Shown piece by piece: positions 62,951 through 64,000 of a stretch of DNA of 64,000 nt (positions within the stretch are counted from its first letter, which is position 1; every line of letters starts with the position of its first letter). The DNA is from Rhodococcoides kyotonense (GTDB taxonomy: Bacteria > Actinomycetota > Actinomycetes > Mycobacteriales > Mycobacteriaceae), in contig NZ_FZOW01000001.1 in NCBI RefSeq assembly GCF_900188125.1, positions 277,368 through 341,367 of the forward strand. The letters are read 5' to 3'. The notes under the pieces are model-generated. The model was given only the letters and a program-made list of their open reading frames with translations. It had not been told where the DNA came from and made no database searches. Both the position numbers and the translations under genes were made by a program.

Positions 62951-64000
62951 ATGTCTACTGAAACCGTCTCGCACCGTCGTCGCACACTCGTCGCTCGCCT
63001 CGAAGGTGTCACCCTGCGCGACGAACATCGCCTCCGCCGCAGGCTCGATCGTGCCCGGACCCCCGACGCCTTGAACGCGATCGAGAGCGACGTCGCTCGC
63101 GCCGAGATGGTCGTGACGAACCGTCGCGCCGCCGTTCCTGCCGTCGAATATCCCGAGGCCCTTCCGGTCAGCCAACGCAAGGACGACATCGCCGCCGCGA
63201 TCGAGCAACATCAGGTCGTCGTCGTGGCCGGTGAGACCGGATCGGGAAAGACGACGCAGATCCCGAAGATCTGCCTCGAACTCGGCCGCGGTGTTCGAGG
63301 ATCCATCGGCCACACGCAGCCGAGGCGGCTCGCCGCGCGGACCGTCGCCGAACGCATCGCCGAAGAGGTGGGCCAGAGCATCGGCGAGACCGTCGGGTAC
63401 AAGGTGAGGTTCACCGACCAGTCCTCCGATTCGACGCTGGTCAAATTGATGACCGACGGCATCCTGCTCGCCGAGATTCAGCGTGACAGACTTCTCCGCC
63501 AATACGACACGCTCATCATCGACGAAGCGCACGAGCGCAGCTTGAACATCGACTTCATCCTCGGCTACCTCGCGCAGCTGCTCCCCCGACGGCCCGATCT
63601 CAAAGTGATCATCACGTCGGCCACGATCGATCCCGAACGCTTCGCGCAGCACTTCGCGCGCGACGGTGTGCCCGCCCCGATCATCGAGGTGTCCGGGCGA
63701 ACGTTCCCGGTCGAGATGCGGTACCGGCCGTTGACGGTGGACGCGGGCGACACGACGATCGATCTCGATCCCGTCGACGCGACGTGCGATGCCGTCGAGG
63801 AGCTGATCGGCGAGGGCGACGGTGACATTCTCGTCTTCCTCTCCGGCGAACGTGAGATCCGCGATACGGCGGATGCGTTGCGCGACAGAAAGCTTCGCAG
63901 CACCGAGATCGTCCCGCTGTACGCGCGCCTGTCGGCGGCCGAGCAGCATCGCGTCTTCACCGCGCACACGGGGCGTCGAGTAGTGTTGTCCACCAACGTC
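62951..64000 (+). CDS. hrpA: ATP-dependent RNA helicase HrpA, 3' end outside window
   Basis: First 350 codons of a DEAH-box helicase (full length about 1300 aa). Motif I VAGETGSGKTTQIPK near residue 98, Ia TQPRRLAART near 122, II LIIDEAHERSLNIDF near 192 and III ITSATIDPERF near 219. ATG 62951 with CGGAG upstream. Role in RNA processing and translation rescue in relatives. Continues past the right edge. Confidence 0.9.
   Translation, partial: MSTETVSHRRRTLVARLEGVTLRDEHRLRRRLDRARTPDALNAIESDVARAEMVVTNRRAAVPAVEYPEALPVSQRKDDIAAAIEQHQVVVVAGETGSGKTTQIPKICLELGRGVRGSIGHTQPRRLAARTVAERIAEEVGQSIGETVGYKVRFTDQSSDSTLVKLMTDGILLAEIQRDRLLRQYDTLIIDEAHERSLNIDFILGYLAQLLPRRPDLKVIITSATIDPERFAQHFARDGVPAPIIEVSGRTFPVEMRYRPLTVDAGDTTIDLDPVDATCDAVEELIGEGDGDILVFLSGEREIRDTADALRDRKLRSTEIVPLYARLSAAEQHRVFTAHTGRRVVLSTNV

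Overview
The window is high-GC actinobacterial DNA. Gene content and order point to the Mycobacteriales, most likely Rhodococcus (genus level is inference). Supporting signs are mycothiol-dependent formaldehyde detoxification (mscR), RskA/SigK, IdeR, two primary-type sigma factors (SigA, SigB), and many Actinobacteria-only DUF families (DUF3000, 3039, 3093, 3099, 3159, 3710, 4193). From memory, the order hemG-hemE-DUF3000-rnd, dxs, RNA methyltransferase/APC transporter, two TrkA genes, DUF3159/OB-fold, DUF3710-dut, DUF3093, DUF4193, cei, suhB, ppgK, sigA, then YihY/DUF3039/DUF3099, sigB, ideR, sthA, PAC2, hydrolase, phzF matches the M. tuberculosis block around Rv2677c-Rv2716.

Layout. 1-2.2 kb: haem synthesis (hemG, cut by the left edge, and hemE, leftward). 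2.3-7.6 kb: DUF3000, RNase D and a fatty-acid beta-oxidation pair fadA-fadB with a palindromic operator. 7.6-11.7 kb: metabolic genes (SDR flanked by two copies of a 58-bp palindromic element, sugar porter, YciI, alpha/beta hydrolase). 11.7-15.6 kb: dxs (leftward, TTG start) and a glutaminase-STAS-CNB fusion. 15.6-19.8 kb: rskA-sigK with a recognisable SigK-type autopromoter, a DrrAB-like exporter, a CGNR regulator and a 49-aa protein. 19.8-26 kb: an orphan FecB-type lipoprotein, an RNA m5U methyltransferase, a KimA-like permease and two TrkA/RCK proteins (a probable potassium module). 26-35 kb: conserved housekeeping block including dut, cei, suhB, ppgK and sigA. 35-42 kb: DEAH-type helicase, YihY, small DUF genes, methyltransferase, sigB with an ECF-type promoter. 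42-46 kb: acuC-patA, an opposing deacetylase/acetyltransferase pair, then ideR and galE. 48-55 kb: DUF4192, lipoprotein, mscR with its MBL partner, sthA, PAC2, hydrolase. 55-64 kb: DUF3516 helicase, oxyR, phzF, a papain-like hydrolase with an upstream triple 35-bp repeat, an aminotransferase, Pr6Pr and the start of hrpA (cut by the right edge).

Common threads are stress-responsive transcription (SigA, SigB, SigK, OxyR, IdeR) and acetyl-CoA/redox metabolism. A near-identical palindrome (core TACCGACCGGTA) lies upstream of both fadA-fadB and acuC-patA, suggesting one regulator links beta-oxidation to lysine acetylation control. No rRNA, tRNA, CRISPR array, insertion sequence or prophage was recognised. 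The only gene-free stretch over 300 bases is 29975-30474.
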